From a virus, in the IMG/VR virus record IMGVR_UViG_3300035034_001821, positions 1 through 37,854 of that record: a stretch of 37,854 bases of DNA; one strand, given 5' to 3'. The position numbers and the translations under genes were made by a program. The number at the start of each line of letters is the position of its first letter. Within the stretch, counting starts at the first letter, position 1. Below are positions 1 to 6,642 of this stretch, one piece after another. The notes under the pieces are model-generated. The model was not told the DNA's origin. It saw only the letters and a list, made by a program, of their open reading frames with translations, and ran no database searches.

Positions 1-1376
1 ACAAGAATAGCTGTATGCCCATCTAGATCACTATCAACAGCCGTGCGCAAACTAGAGAAGAACGTAATCATTTCATCATTATCATTTTCATTTGCTGTAT
101 TAAAATTGGCCAAAGGATCCATAACAAGAATATCACACCCGCCGTTCTCAGGGGGGAATACCCGCTTAATATCAGCAACTATGCCTAATATGTGCTCAGG
201 GGTTAACCTTTCACGGTCCGGCGGCGTAATATATAGGCGCTCACTAATTTGAAGCGCATCATTGCGCGTGAATCCATAATCTTGCAACCGTTCACGCAGA
301 TAACTTTCTTGTAGCTCAGCTTGTAAAAAGTAAATATTTAAAGGGCGCTGTATTTTAAAATCCATAAAATCAAGGCCCATACAGGCGTGAAAGCATAAAT
401 TGATAAGGAAGTCAGATTTACCCACCTTCGGGGCGCCAGTAAGAAGCGTTATTCCTGCGGGTATGACAATACGGGGCCCGATAAGGTCCTCTTGCGGGTC
501 CGGCACAATATCATAAAAATCAAGAACAGACTTTGCAAAAGTTGGTATGTTAATTTTTTCCCGTAACTTTGCGCCCTGTAATAGGGACTTAATCACATCA
601 CCGCTACAATCCGCCGCATCATGTTTAGGCGGCAGAGTTGAGCAATCTACAATCTTAATAGGGCAGTCAAACTCTTGCAGAACCTTAATAACATTATCAC
701 TGAATGCCATTCCAGCCGTATCATTATCGGGCCATACTATTATTTTCTTGCCGGACAAGGGGCTCCAGTTGGTTTTTGCGCTTGCCTTTGATCCCCCAGC
801 GCAAGTAGTTGCAACATACCCTAAATCAATTAGGTGCTGGGCTGTCTTCTCCCCCTCGACAACGATCACATAATCAGACAAGCTAATATTGTCTAGATTA
901 TATAATGGCCTGCTTTCTTTTGGCATGCTGGGGATTTGCCTAAATTCTTTGCGAGGCTTAAGATCATCTCCCAATGACGGGAATCCATCAGAATCCACCA
1001 TATCATATCTAATTACATCAAACCCACGATACGACCATCTATCAACCTCTTTTCTTGATAGGTGTTTTTTATCATAGCCACCTTTAGATAATCCACTTAT
1101 CCCCAAATAATCCCCGATCTCTTTAAGGGTGTCTGATTTATTTATTCCCTTAACCTCCCCCCAAAGTTCAATTAAATCACCTTTACCATCATTTGAGAAA
1201 TCGGCCCATATTCCAGTATTTGAACCAGATACACATACTTTTAAACTTGAACCATGAGAGCCATTAACATCACCGCAAACCCATTCATTACCTTCTTTGC
1301 GGCCAGTTGGCAAAAGGTGCTGGGCTATACTTAAAGCTTGATTATTTAGCGCGTTCTTAATGGTTATAATGTCCAT
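1..1376 (-). CDS. Toprim/RepA-like primase-helicase, N-terminal 458 codons (gene continues at 37854)
   Basis: The minus frame opens at ATG 1376 and runs off base 1, then continues in frame from 37844 down to 37256, giving 654 residues once the circle is closed. The N-terminal ~80 residues resemble the degenerate zinc-ribbon region of phage primases but lack the usual cysteine set. A Toprim-like segment follows, with VVEGEK (Glu174) and WPDND about 35 residues later. Next is an AAA_25/RepA-type ATPase with Walker A GAPKVGKSD (Lys320) and Walker B DILVMD. The likely role is priming and unwinding at the replication fork; no polymerase is encoded. The leader contains CAACCAAGGA (1396-1387), shared with other early transcripts. 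The gene is transcribed divergently from the early operon at 1520. Confidence 0.88.
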   Translation of the reverse strand, partial: MDIITIKNALNNQALSIAQHLLPTGRKEGNEWVCGDVNGSHGSSLKVCVSGSNTGIWADFSNDGKGDLIELWGEVKGINKSDTLKEIGDYLGISGLSKGGYDKKHLSRKEVDRWSYRGFDVIRYDMVDSDGFPSLGDDLKPRKEFRQIPSMPKESRPLYNLDNISLSDYVIVVEGEKTAQHLIDLGYVATTCAGGSKASAKTNWSPLSGKKIIVWPDNDTAGMAFSDNVIKVLQEFDCPIKIVDCSTLPPKHDAADCSGDVIKSLLQGAKLREKINIPTFAKSVLDFYDIVPDPQEDLIGPRIVIPAGITLLTGAPKVGKSDFLINLCFHACMGLDFMDFKIQRPLNIYFLQAELQESYLRERLQDYGFTRNDALQISERLYITPPDRERLTPEHILGIVADIKRVFPPENGGCDILVMDPLANFNTANENDNDEMITFFSSLRTAVDSDLDGHTAIL

Positions 1377-1386
1377 TTTTAACTAA

Positions 1387-1396
1387 TCCTTGGTTG
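1387..1396 (-). promoter_or_regulatory. Leader/RBS motif of the primase-helicase
   Basis: CAACCAAGGA lies 10 bases upstream of the ATG at 1376. AAGGA can serve as the Shine-Dalgarno. The preceding CAACC is shared with the leaders at about 1492, 5673 and 34224, so the motif may be more than a ribosome site. Confidence 0.5.
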
Positions 1397-1424
1397 AATA
1401 TTGTTATTATTTGTATTTTTGTGT

Positions 1425-1453
1425 TTGACATCGTTAGCATGAATTGATATAAA
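1425..1453 (+). promoter_or_regulatory. Strong sigma70-type promoter of left early operon
   Basis: TTGACA (1425-1430), a 17-base spacer, then TATAAA (1448-1453) preceded by TGA, an extended -10. The predicted start is near 1460, giving a ~60-base leader that contains an AT-rich inverted repeat (GAAATA 1470-1475 / TATTTC 1482-1487) and CCAACCAAAG before the AAAAGGAAA ribosome site of the gene at 1520. It is the best consensus match in the window. Confidence 0.82.
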
Positions 1454-1464
1454 GGAATTGTCAA
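1436..1464 (-). promoter_or_regulatory. Possible opposing promoter for primase-helicase
   Basis: On the minus strand a perfect TTGACA (1464-1459) is followed after 17 bases by CATGCT (1441-1436), a weak -10. It overlaps the plus promoter at 1425-1453 almost completely, so the two would compete for polymerase. The perfect -35 box and position support it; the poor -10 box is against it. Confidence 0.4.
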
Positions 1465-1519
1465 GAGACGAAATAAATAAATATTTCTTCTCAACCAACC
1501 AAAGATAAAAGGAAATATT

Positions 1520-1918
1520 ATGAGCAACTACACAGAGCTGGACGATTTAATTATCAGTTTTAAAGATGCTAAGGAAGCTGAAAACTTAGCTAAACAAGAG
1601 CGGATAACCATTGAAGAAAGTATTTACACCCTAACAAAAGGCGATTTCAAAAAGACAGAAGGCACCAATAATATCAGCGGCGAAGTGGAGAAGATGTCTG
1701 TCACCGTGGGTTTTTATTTGAAGTTTGACCAAACAGAACTGGATCTTTTATACAAAACAGGAACAGAAGTTGAAAAGTCAATATTTCCATTTAAACAAGA
1801 GTGGAAGTGTGATGTTAAGATGTTGAAAAATATTCAACAAACTTCACCCGAGCTATATAAAAAGATTCAAACAGCAATGACGGTGACGCCGAAAAAGCCA
1901 TCATTTAAAGTAAAGTAA
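1520..1918 (+). CDS. Unknown protein, first gene of recombination operon
   Basis: 132 residues from ATG 1520, with AAAAGGAAA just upstream. It is acidic to mixed in charge, with a helical N-terminal third rich in Glu/Lys and a basic C-terminal tail (PKKPSFKVK). There is no catalytic motif or signal peptide. It stands 9 bases before the Sak4-like ATPase and shares its transcript, so a helper role in recombination or replication is a reasonable inference, but I recognise no family. Confidence 0.8.
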   Translation: MSNYTELDDLIISFKDAKEAENLAKQERITIEESIYTLTKGDFKKTEGTNNISGEVEKMSVTVGFYLKFDQTELDLLYKTGTEVEKSIFPFKQEWKCDVKMLKNIQQTSPELYKKIQTAMTVTPKKPSFKVK

Positions 1919-1927
1919 GGAAGTAAA

Positions 1928-2680
1928 ATGATAGATTTAAGTAAGATTAAGAAAGAAAAACAGATGAAGCCACCGCGTATCGTTTTGTACGGCACACCTA
2001 AGGTCGGTAAATCAACCTTTGCATCCGAGGCCCCTAGCCCAGTATTTATTGATATTGAAAAGGGCGCAGATGCCCTTGAGGTTTCTCGTGTGACAATATC
2101 TGTATACGATGATGTTATACAGGCCATCGGAGCTCTGGTAAAGCAGGATCACGAGTTTAAGACAGTTGTTATTGATTCGGTTGATTGGTTAGAAAAGCTT
2201 ATCCATCAAAAAATTTGCAAAGACTATAAAGCGTCATCTATTATGGATAAAGATATTAAGGATCTAGCTTATGGTCGAGGTTATGTTTTGGCCGCTAATA
2301 TGATGGCCGTTATATTAGGTGGATTAACCAAGTTACGTGATGACAAGAATATGATAGTTATTATGATTGGCCATGAGCATATCAAGCGCTATGATGACCC
2401 TATAACGGATGGATACGACCGTTATAAACTTAGTATGCACGACAAGACGGCGGCTCTTATTCAGGAGTGGTCAGACTGCTTGCTTTTTGCAAAAGAAAAG
2501 ACATATCTAAAAACAGATGATTCTGGAATCAAAGACAAGAAGAAGGGGGTTTCTGGTGGTAGGGTAATTTACACACAAGAAACGCCTGCATATGTGGCTG
2601 GTAACCGTTACGGGTTACCTGCCGAAATACCGCTATCATGGAATAAGTTCATGGCAGCCCTAACCGAAGTAATGAAATAG
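1928..2680 (+). CDS. Sak4-like RecA/Rad51-fold recombinase ATPase
   Basis: 250 residues with an AAGGAAG ribosome site. Walker A is GTPKVGKST (Lys28) and Walker B is TVVIDS (Asp83), in the short RecA-core layout of phage Sak4 single-strand annealing proteins. The family promotes annealing or strand exchange and usually works with a single-strand binding partner. That fits the next gene, a DUF669 protein, and the Cas4-like exonuclease downstream. The assignment to the P-loop NTPase superfamily is firm; Sak4 rests on motif spacing, size and neighbours. Confidence 0.85.
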   Translation: MIDLSKIKKEKQMKPPRIVLYGTPKVGKSTFASEAPSPVFIDIEKGADALEVSRVTISVYDDVIQAIGALVKQDHEFKTVVIDSVDWLEKLIHQKICKDYKASSIMDKDIKDLAYGRGYVLAANMMAVILGGLTKLRDDKNMIVIMIGHEHIKRYDDPITDGYDRYKLSMHDKTAALIQEWSDCLLFAKEKTYLKTDDSGIKDKKKGVSGGRVIYTQETPAYVAGNRYGLPAEIPLSWNKFMAALTEVMK

Positions 2681-2693
2681 AAAGATTAAGATT

Positions 2694-3209
2694 ATGAATG
2701 ATTTAACAAACCTAGAATCCATGTGGGACGATGTTGACGCAGAGACAGAGGCAGTATCAGGATTTGAACCAATCCCAGAAGGTGAATATATTGCCATTAT
2801 CAAAGAAAGCAAAACAAATACGTCTGCCGCAGGTGAGCAATACGAAAGTTTAACTGTAGAAATAGTGGATGGCCCATATTCAAACCGCATGGTTTGGGAT
2901 TCCCTGTCTCTGTCATCCGCTAAAGAAAAGTGGGTTAAGATTAGCCAATCTAAGATTAAGCAAATCGCTAATGCTATTAATGGTGGCGCTGCGCCCAAAT
3001 CTTACGAAGAGCTTCTAAATAAACCTCTGTCTATTTCTTTGATCGTTCAAAAAGGCAAGGGCGAATACTCTGATGGAAATTCGATTGTAGCCTACCATCA
3101 AAAAGATGGTGAAGTTACTAAAGGCGCACCTAAAGCGGCTAAAGGTACCGATAGCATAGAAGATGCAGAAATCTTCCCAACATCATCGGATAAAAATCCT
3201 TGGGAATAA
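2694..3209 (+). CDS. DUF669 family protein, probable ssDNA-binding partner
   Basis: 171 residues. The core, with PIPEGEYIAIIKES near residue 23 and LTVEIVDGPYSNRMVWDSL around 50-70, is typical of DUF669 proteins of phage recombination operons. The protein ends in an acidic linker and a short aromatic/acidic tip (NPWE), reminiscent of the protein-docking tails of SSB. It follows the Sak4-like gene by 13 bases. Binding single-stranded DNA to load the annealing protein is inferred from family context. Confidence 0.8.
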   Translation: MNDLTNLESMWDDVDAETEAVSGFEPIPEGEYIAIIKESKTNTSAAGEQYESLTVEIVDGPYSNRMVWDSLSLSSAKEKWVKISQSKIKQIANAINGGAAPKSYEELLNKPLSISLIVQKGKGEYSDGNSIVAYHQKDGEVTKGAPKAAKGTDSIEDAEIFPTSSDKNPWE

Positions 3210-3235
3210 AAATACCTTTGGTTGGGTAACCTAGG

Positions 3236-3283
3236 AGCCACATGCTTAAGTTGTGGGGCTGGCGTGCTAACGCTCATTTTTTT
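3236..3283 (+). terminator. Tandem hairpins with T-tract, possible attenuator
   Basis: In the 91-base gap after DUF669, an imperfect hairpin (AGCCACA 3236-3242 with TGTGGGGCT 3252-3260) is followed by a short one (GCGT 3262-3265 / ACGC 3270-3273, loop GCTA) and then seven T (3277-3283). The second stem is weak, so partial termination is more likely than full. The ribosome site of the next gene (AAAGGA) follows the T run directly. Confidence 0.45.
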
Positions 3284-3300
3284 AAAGGACAAGATTTATT

Positions 3301-3621
3301 ATGGAAGAATTATCAGTAAAAGAAGCAATACATGGCAGTCTATTCACGTTCAAGTACATCTCATTTAGGTTCAGTGTGCCGAAATCAACATTGTATGGTT
3401 GGAACGACACAAGAATAGTGCCAAGAAAAGAGAATCAAAAATCCTACAACAATATATTGGATCTATGTATGAAGAACCCACGTATCCCTTACCACCCGTC
3501 ATTCGGGTACGCCACGGAAGAGCAAATTAAAGAACTTGAAAGTCTGGGGGTCGGCGAAAAGAAAAACCGCCTACTTAGAGACATAGAAAAACAAGTTAAG
3601 TCCAAGGGGAAGAAATCTTAA
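3301..3621 (+). CDS. Small putative HTH protein
   Basis: 106 residues from ATG 3301 with AAAGGAC upstream. Residues ~20-38 (ISFRFSVPKSTLYGWND) look like a helix-turn-helix recognition segment of the kind that starts S-x-P/S-T-x-x-x-W. The C-terminus is very basic (KQVKSKGKKS). It may be an early regulator or DNA-binding accessory factor. It overlaps nothing and is followed one base later by the Cas4-like nuclease. The HTH reading is by eye only. Confidence 0.7.
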   Translation: MEELSVKEAIHGSLFTFKYISFRFSVPKSTLYGWNDTRIVPRKENQKSYNNILDLCMKNPRIPYHPSFGYATEEQIKELESLGVGEKKNRLLRDIEKQVKSKGKKS

Positions 3622-3622
3622 G

Positions 3623-4345
3623 ATGGATATACGAGATAAGATCTTTAAATCATACGAATTAGACAGCAAGCAAGAAAATAGGCCCCATTTAGGGGGGTCA
3701 GCTATTGGGGACTCCTGCGAACGTAAGCTTTGGTATTCGTTTAGACACGTAAGTAAGCCTGTATTCGAAGGACGTATACTTAGGCTGTTCGAAACAGGGC
3801 ACCTACAAGAGGCGCGCGTTGTAAGTGATTTAAAGTCTGCGGGATTCCAAGTGAAAGATACTGACAGCCAAGGCAATCAATTTCGTGCTGAATACTTTGG
3901 GGGGCACTTCGCAGGGTCTTGCGATGGATTTATTAGAGGTATAGATGGCGATGAAACGTACCTACTCGAGATAAAGACGCATAACGAAAAGAGTTTCAAG
4001 CAACTTGAGTCAAAAGGCGTGCTTTCAAGCAAGCCCATTCATTACGCCCAGTGCCAAGTTTATATGGCGGCATTTGACCTAAAGAACGCGCTATATATTG
4101 CTGTTAATAAAAATAATGATGATCTCTATACTGAGGTTATTAAATACAGCACAGCATCCGCCAATAGACTTTTAGAGAAAGCTAAGCGTATAATTTTTTC
4201 AGACGTGCCCCCTTTCGGTATAAGTGACAATGAATCATGGTTTGAATGTAAGTTTTGTGACTTTAAGGATATTTGCCACAAAGGTGAGCCGTATGATGCG
4301 GGCTGGAGATCAAGTCAACCAAAGGAAGATGGGACATGGACATAA
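3623..4345 (+). CDS. Cas4/RecB-like PD-(D/E)XK exonuclease with Fe-S cluster
   Basis: 240 residues. The nuclease motifs are in order: H60 in ETGHLQE, D101 in GSCDGF, E116 and K118 in LLEIKT, and Q143 in HYAQCQVYM. Four cysteines placed as in Cas4/AddB nucleases (C32, then C209, C212 and C218) should hold a 4Fe-4S cluster. In phages such enzymes resect double-stranded ends to feed the annealing protein, here the Sak4-like gene two positions upstream. The start follows AAGGGGA. The last 10 bases overlap the next gene. Confidence 0.88.
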   Translation: MDIRDKIFKSYELDSKQENRPHLGGSAIGDSCERKLWYSFRHVSKPVFEGRILRLFETGHLQEARVVSDLKSAGFQVKDTDSQGNQFRAEYFGGHFAGSCDGFIRGIDGDETYLLEIKTHNEKSFKQLESKGVLSSKPIHYAQCQVYMAAFDLKNALYIAVNKNNDDLYTEVIKYSTASANRLLEKAKRIIFSDVPPFGISDNESWFECKFCDFKDICHKGEPYDAGWRSSQPKEDGTWT

Positions 4346-4599
4346 GAGACATAAGAATGAACAGAATTAAATTAACTCAAACGAATGGCAGGCCCTTCTT
4401 TTTTAATCCAGCATATCTAGACAGCGCCACCCAGACAAAGGACGGCATAACTCGAATATTAATAACCTACCCATATAAGGGTGTTGGCGGCAAGTGGACG
4501 GCATCGTCTTTTGTTAAAGAGGATTTAAATAAAGTTCATAACATGATCGAAAAACTAAAAGACTACACAATGCCGGCGAGGAACAGTAATGGGAATTGA
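4336..4599 (+). CDS. Small FlbD-like fold protein, function unknown
   Basis: 87 residues. After a short basic leader, the pattern IKLTQTNGRPFFFNPAYLD, then TRILITYP, then a C-terminal helix KVHNMIEKL, resembles the small FlbD-like beta family (I-x-L-T-x-x-x-G-x-P-x-x-x-N). It has no catalytic residues. ATG 4336 is chosen for its AAGGAAG site seven bases upstream; ATG 4357 is possible. It overlaps both neighbours, so it is translationally coupled in the nuclease operon. The resemblance is weak and functionally uninformative. Confidence 0.72.
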   Translation: MDIRDIRMNRIKLTQTNGRPFFFNPAYLDSATQTKDGITRILITYPYKGVGGKWTASSFVKEDLNKVHNMIEKLKDYTMPARNSNGN

Positions 4600-4900
4600 T
4601 GAATCATTAGATGCTTTGAATGATGCGTATCACTTTGTCCAACATGTTTATTTAGTGGAGAATAATATAGGAAAAAGCAGCCCGATGCCTGTGTTGGGCG
4701 CGGAAATGCAGAAAAATATGGTGAAAGCTTTATCTAAAGCGCACAACCTCATTAACACATACCCCGTACGTAGGGCATGTAATTCATGTATACAATTTAC
4801 AGATGGTGGTATTTGCAATATTGCAGGGAAGGCGCCTCCAGAAAAGATTAAACCTATAGGGTGTCCACAGTGGGCTAATAAATTTGAAGTACCCTTCTAA
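4589..4900 (+). CDS. Small zinc-binding phage protein
   Basis: 103 residues from ATG 4589, with GAGGAA upstream. The N-terminal ~60 residues are helical. The C-terminus has a CxxC...C...C set (RACNSC, GGICN, IGCPQW) ending in PF. This is a recurring arrangement in small phage proteins that are thought to bind one zinc. It overlaps the previous gene by 11 bases. Function unknown; DNA or protein contact near the recombination enzymes is only a guess. Confidence 0.75.
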   Translation: MGIDESLDALNDAYHFVQHVYLVENNIGKSSPMPVLGAEMQKNMVKALSKAHNLINTYPVRRACNSCIQFTDGGICNIAGKAPPEKIKPIGCPQWANKFEVPF

Positions 4901-4905
4901 TTTAA

Positions 4906-4934
4906 TTGAAACAAATAACAACGTATGGTAACAT
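4906..4934 (+). promoter_or_regulatory. Extended -10 promoter abutting the HTH gene
   Basis: TTGAAA (4906-4911), 17 bases, then TAACAT (4929-4934) with TGG in front, an extended -10. The expected start is at 4940-4942, on the ATG of the HTH gene (4941). The decamer GTATGGTAAC (4923-4932) recurs exactly in the promoter at 34206-34215. Confidence 0.6.
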
Positions 4935-4940
4935 ATTTAA

Positions 4941-5126
4941 ATGGATGACAAATTACTAACAACGAAACAAGTCGCGGAACGCTTAACTATATCAGAGGTA
5001 ACTTTGAGGCAGTGGAGAATGCAGGACGTCGGCCCTAAATACATAAGATTAGGACATGGCAAAATGCCACCTATTCGTTATCGTTTATCTGATTTAGTCG
5101 ATTTTGAGAAAAAAGGCGAGAGCTAA
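4941..5126 (+). CDS. Excisionase/MerR-like HTH_17 DNA-binding protein
   Basis: 61 residues that make up almost exactly one winged-helix HTH_17 domain. It opens with LLTTKQVAERLTISEVTLRQW (helix-turn-helix, residues 5-25), then the wing IRLGHGKMPPIRYRLSDLVDFE. Such proteins act as excisionases or small transcription regulators. No integrase is present, so regulation is likelier. No clear Shine-Dalgarno precedes the ATG, and the predicted transcript begins at about the start codon, so it may be leaderless. Confidence 0.85.
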   Translation: MDDKLLTTKQVAERLTISEVTLRQWRMQDVGPKYIRLGHGKMPPIRYRLSDLVDFEKKGES

Positions 5127-5240
5127 GTGGCTGACGGTGATAACGAATTATGTGAAGATGATCATCCAACAATCACGCAGGAATTAGAAGTGATTCTAAT
5201 TGAGCTATGCTCATATATGGGAAGGTTTCTTCCATCATGA
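5127..5240 (+). CDS. Small acidic protein, GTG start
   Basis: 37 residues in the frame starting at GTG 5127, directly after the HTH stop codon, and ending in TGA at 5238-5240, which overlaps the RusA-like ATG (ATGA). It is rich in Asp/Glu in the first half (DGDNELCEDD). An upstream AAAAAAGGCGAG could be the ribosome site. The tight junctions on both sides support it; the short length leaves doubt. Confidence 0.5.
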   Translation: MADGDNELCEDDHPTITQELEVILIELCSYMGRFLPS

Positions 5241-5617
5241 TGTTTACCCTACCTATACCGGTTAGTTTAAATAAGCTATACGCCAACAATAACACTAAGG
5301 GGCAAAGAGGCCGACACAAAGTGAAGAGTGGCAAAAAATGGGATGTGGACGCCGCACGCATGATCCCACACCAGTTTAAGCAAATAGCTACTCGAAAGAG
5401 CCACACCAAAGACACCCGCTACCAAGCTCATTACACATACCATTTTGCCGACAAAAAATTGCGTGATATTGCAAATTATGAAAAGGCCATTTCAGACATC
5501 TTAACTAAAATGGGCGTTATCCGTGAGGACTCTCAGATAGATAGAATGTTCTTAGAGCGCGGGAACCCATCTAAAGATATGCCACACGTTCATATTCATA
5601 TATCTATATTAGATTAA
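5237..5617 (+). CDS. rusA: RusA-like Holliday junction resolvase
   Basis: 126 residues from ATG 5237. The N-terminus FTLPIPVSLNKLYANN is the RusA signature. The catalytic region reads LRDIANYEKAISD then REDSQID: Asp77, Lys83, Asp87 and Asp98 are present, but the second Asp of the usual D-x-D-N motif is Ala79. Active RusA dimers cut four-way junctions and can debranch DNA before packaging, which fits this recombination operon. An earlier ATG (5207) would add ten residues unlike the family. The loss of one acidic residue may lower activity. Confidence 0.82.
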   Translation: MMFTLPIPVSLNKLYANNNTKGQRGRHKVKSGKKWDVDAARMIPHQFKQIATRKSHTKDTRYQAHYTYHFADKKLRDIANYEKAISDILTKMGVIREDSQIDRMFLERGNPSKDMPHVHIHISILD

Positions 5618-5634
5618 ATATTTGTAATTAATTG

Positions 5635-5662
5635 TTGCAATATGTTTTTATTGTGATATTGT
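5635..5662 (+). promoter_or_regulatory. Extended -10 promoter for small membrane gene
   Basis: TTGCAA (5635-5640), 16 bases, TATTGT (5657-5662) preceded by TGA. The AT-rich upstream stretch TTTGTAATTAATTGTTG (5621-5637) is nearly repeated upstream of the promoter at 34190. The leader carries AACAACCAAAAGGA at 5673-5686. Confidence 0.6.
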
Positions 5663-5688
5663 CTAATTATTAAACAACCAAAAGGAAT

Positions 5689-5856
5689 ATGAATATGTAC
5701 AATACATTATTTACAATAGTTATAAGCGCCTTGTCTACTGTGGCGATAATCTCATTAGTTATTATGATATTTTCTTTGGGCGGGAAAAGCCAATGTGAAG
5801 ATATTAATAAAACAGAATGTGAGCTAGTGACATTTTGGCAGCCGTTCGATTTATAA
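5689..5856 (+). CDS. Small single-span membrane protein
   Basis: 55 residues from ATG 5689 (ATG 5695 also possible) behind AAAAGGA. Residues ~7-31 (FTIVISALSTVAIISLVIMIF) form one strong transmembrane helix. The C-terminal ~24 residues are polar, with two cysteines (QCED, TECE). The gene has its own promoter and a good terminator, so it is an isolated monocistronic unit. That is unusual among these operons and suggests a distinct time or level of expression, for example a superinfection or membrane effector (inference). Confidence 0.75.
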   Translation: MNMYNTLFTIVISALSTVAIISLVIMIFSLGGKSQCEDINKTECELVTFWQPFDL

Positions 5857-5879
5857 ATTTTAGCAACAGACTAACCTTG

Positions 5880-5906
5880 GGCTGGCATTTGTCAGCCTCT
5901 TTTTTT
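5880..5906 (+). terminator. Rho-independent terminator
   Basis: GGCTGGC (5880-5886), loop ATTT, GTCAGCC (5891-5897) with one G-T pair, then a T-rich run to 5906. It closes the small membrane gene unit. The exonuclease ATG follows 12 bases later, so that gene depends on readthrough or an unseen promoter. Confidence 0.82.
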
Positions 5907-5917
5907 GAAAGATTACA

Positions 5918-6484
5918 ATGAAAACTTATCTATTTATAGACACGGAAACCACCGGATTTAAAAAGAGCGGGAATCTAATTCAAGAAGGGCAAGGTAGAGT
6001 GTGTCAACTAGCCTTGATACTTGCCAAACAAAATGGCCAAGTTTTATTTGAATTTTCGACACTTATTAAACCTAATAATTGGAACTTGAACGGAAAGACT
6101 GAAAATTATTTTGGCCTGCCTTATGCTGATTGTGAGGAATATGGAATGACGCAAAGCAGAGTAATGAGTATGTACTTCCAAATAGCATACGGCGTTGATT
6201 CTATAGTCGCTCATAATTCAAAGTTTGATAAAGGAATGATGGACGTTGAGGGCGCGTATTTTGAAGGGGATGAAACTTCATACAAAGCATTGACTATGGA
6301 TAAAAAATGGCACTGCACCATGCTAGAAAACACTCACATTTCTGCAAACGGGAAGTGGCCAAAGCTAGACGCAACACTGCAGCATTTCTGTAACAGATCC
6401 CTAGGCGATGAGGCGCATGAAGCTATGGCCGACACGCGGGCATGTAAGGATATATTTTTCGCGTCACGAGGAGTTAAGTTGTAA
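5918..6484 (+). CDS. DnaQ-like DEDDh 3'-5' exonuclease
   Basis: 188 residues. Exo I is LFIDTETTGF (Asp8, Glu10), Exo II is VAHNSKFDKGMM (Asp104) and Exo III is HEAMADTRAC (His167, Asp172), the full DEDDh set of the RNase T/DnaQ fold. With no phage polymerase gene, it may trim 3' ends during recombination or supply proofreading in trans. Its stop overlaps the next start (TAATG). The ribosome site is weak (GAAAGA). Confidence 0.9.
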   Translation: MKTYLFIDTETTGFKKSGNLIQEGQGRVCQLALILAKQNGQVLFEFSTLIKPNNWNLNGKTENYFGLPYADCEEYGMTQSRVMSMYFQIAYGVDSIVAHNSKFDKGMMDVEGAYFEGDETSYKALTMDKKWHCTMLENTHISANGKWPKLDATLQHFCNRSLGDEAHEAMADTRACKDIFFASRGVKL

Positions 6485-6642
6485 TGACAAATATTGAAGA
6501 GGTTTCAAAGCTATTAAACGATACAATGGATAGGGCCGAGCTCATGGAGGTTGGCGTCGTGTCTATTGGGTACAGACGCAATAAGAAATTTTATGACGTT
6601 ACCATTACAGAAAGGTTGAGTAATGAAAGTAAAGAATCCTAA
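6484..6642 (+). CDS. Small unknown protein, coupled to exonuclease
   Basis: 52 residues from an ATG sharing one base with the exonuclease stop. The N-terminus MTNIEEVSKLLNDTM is closely matched by the 17-residue reading frame at 37162 (MTDNIKEVAKLISDTM), so the two are paralogous. The rest (GYRRNKKFYDVTITERL) looks like a small beta unit. The last 20 bases overlap the next gene in another frame. Function unknown. Confidence 0.65.
   Translation: MTNIEEVSKLLNDTMDRAELMEVGVVSIGYRRNKKFYDVTITERLSNESKES

Noticed and set aside
1-10. Biological direct terminal repeat of the phage
   Set aside because: Ten bases inside a coding frame at both ends; an assembly overlap explains it fully.
4941-5126. Excisionase of a temperate phage
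   Set aside because: HTH_17 alone does not show lysogeny; no integrase, attachment-site duplication or CI-like repressor was seen.
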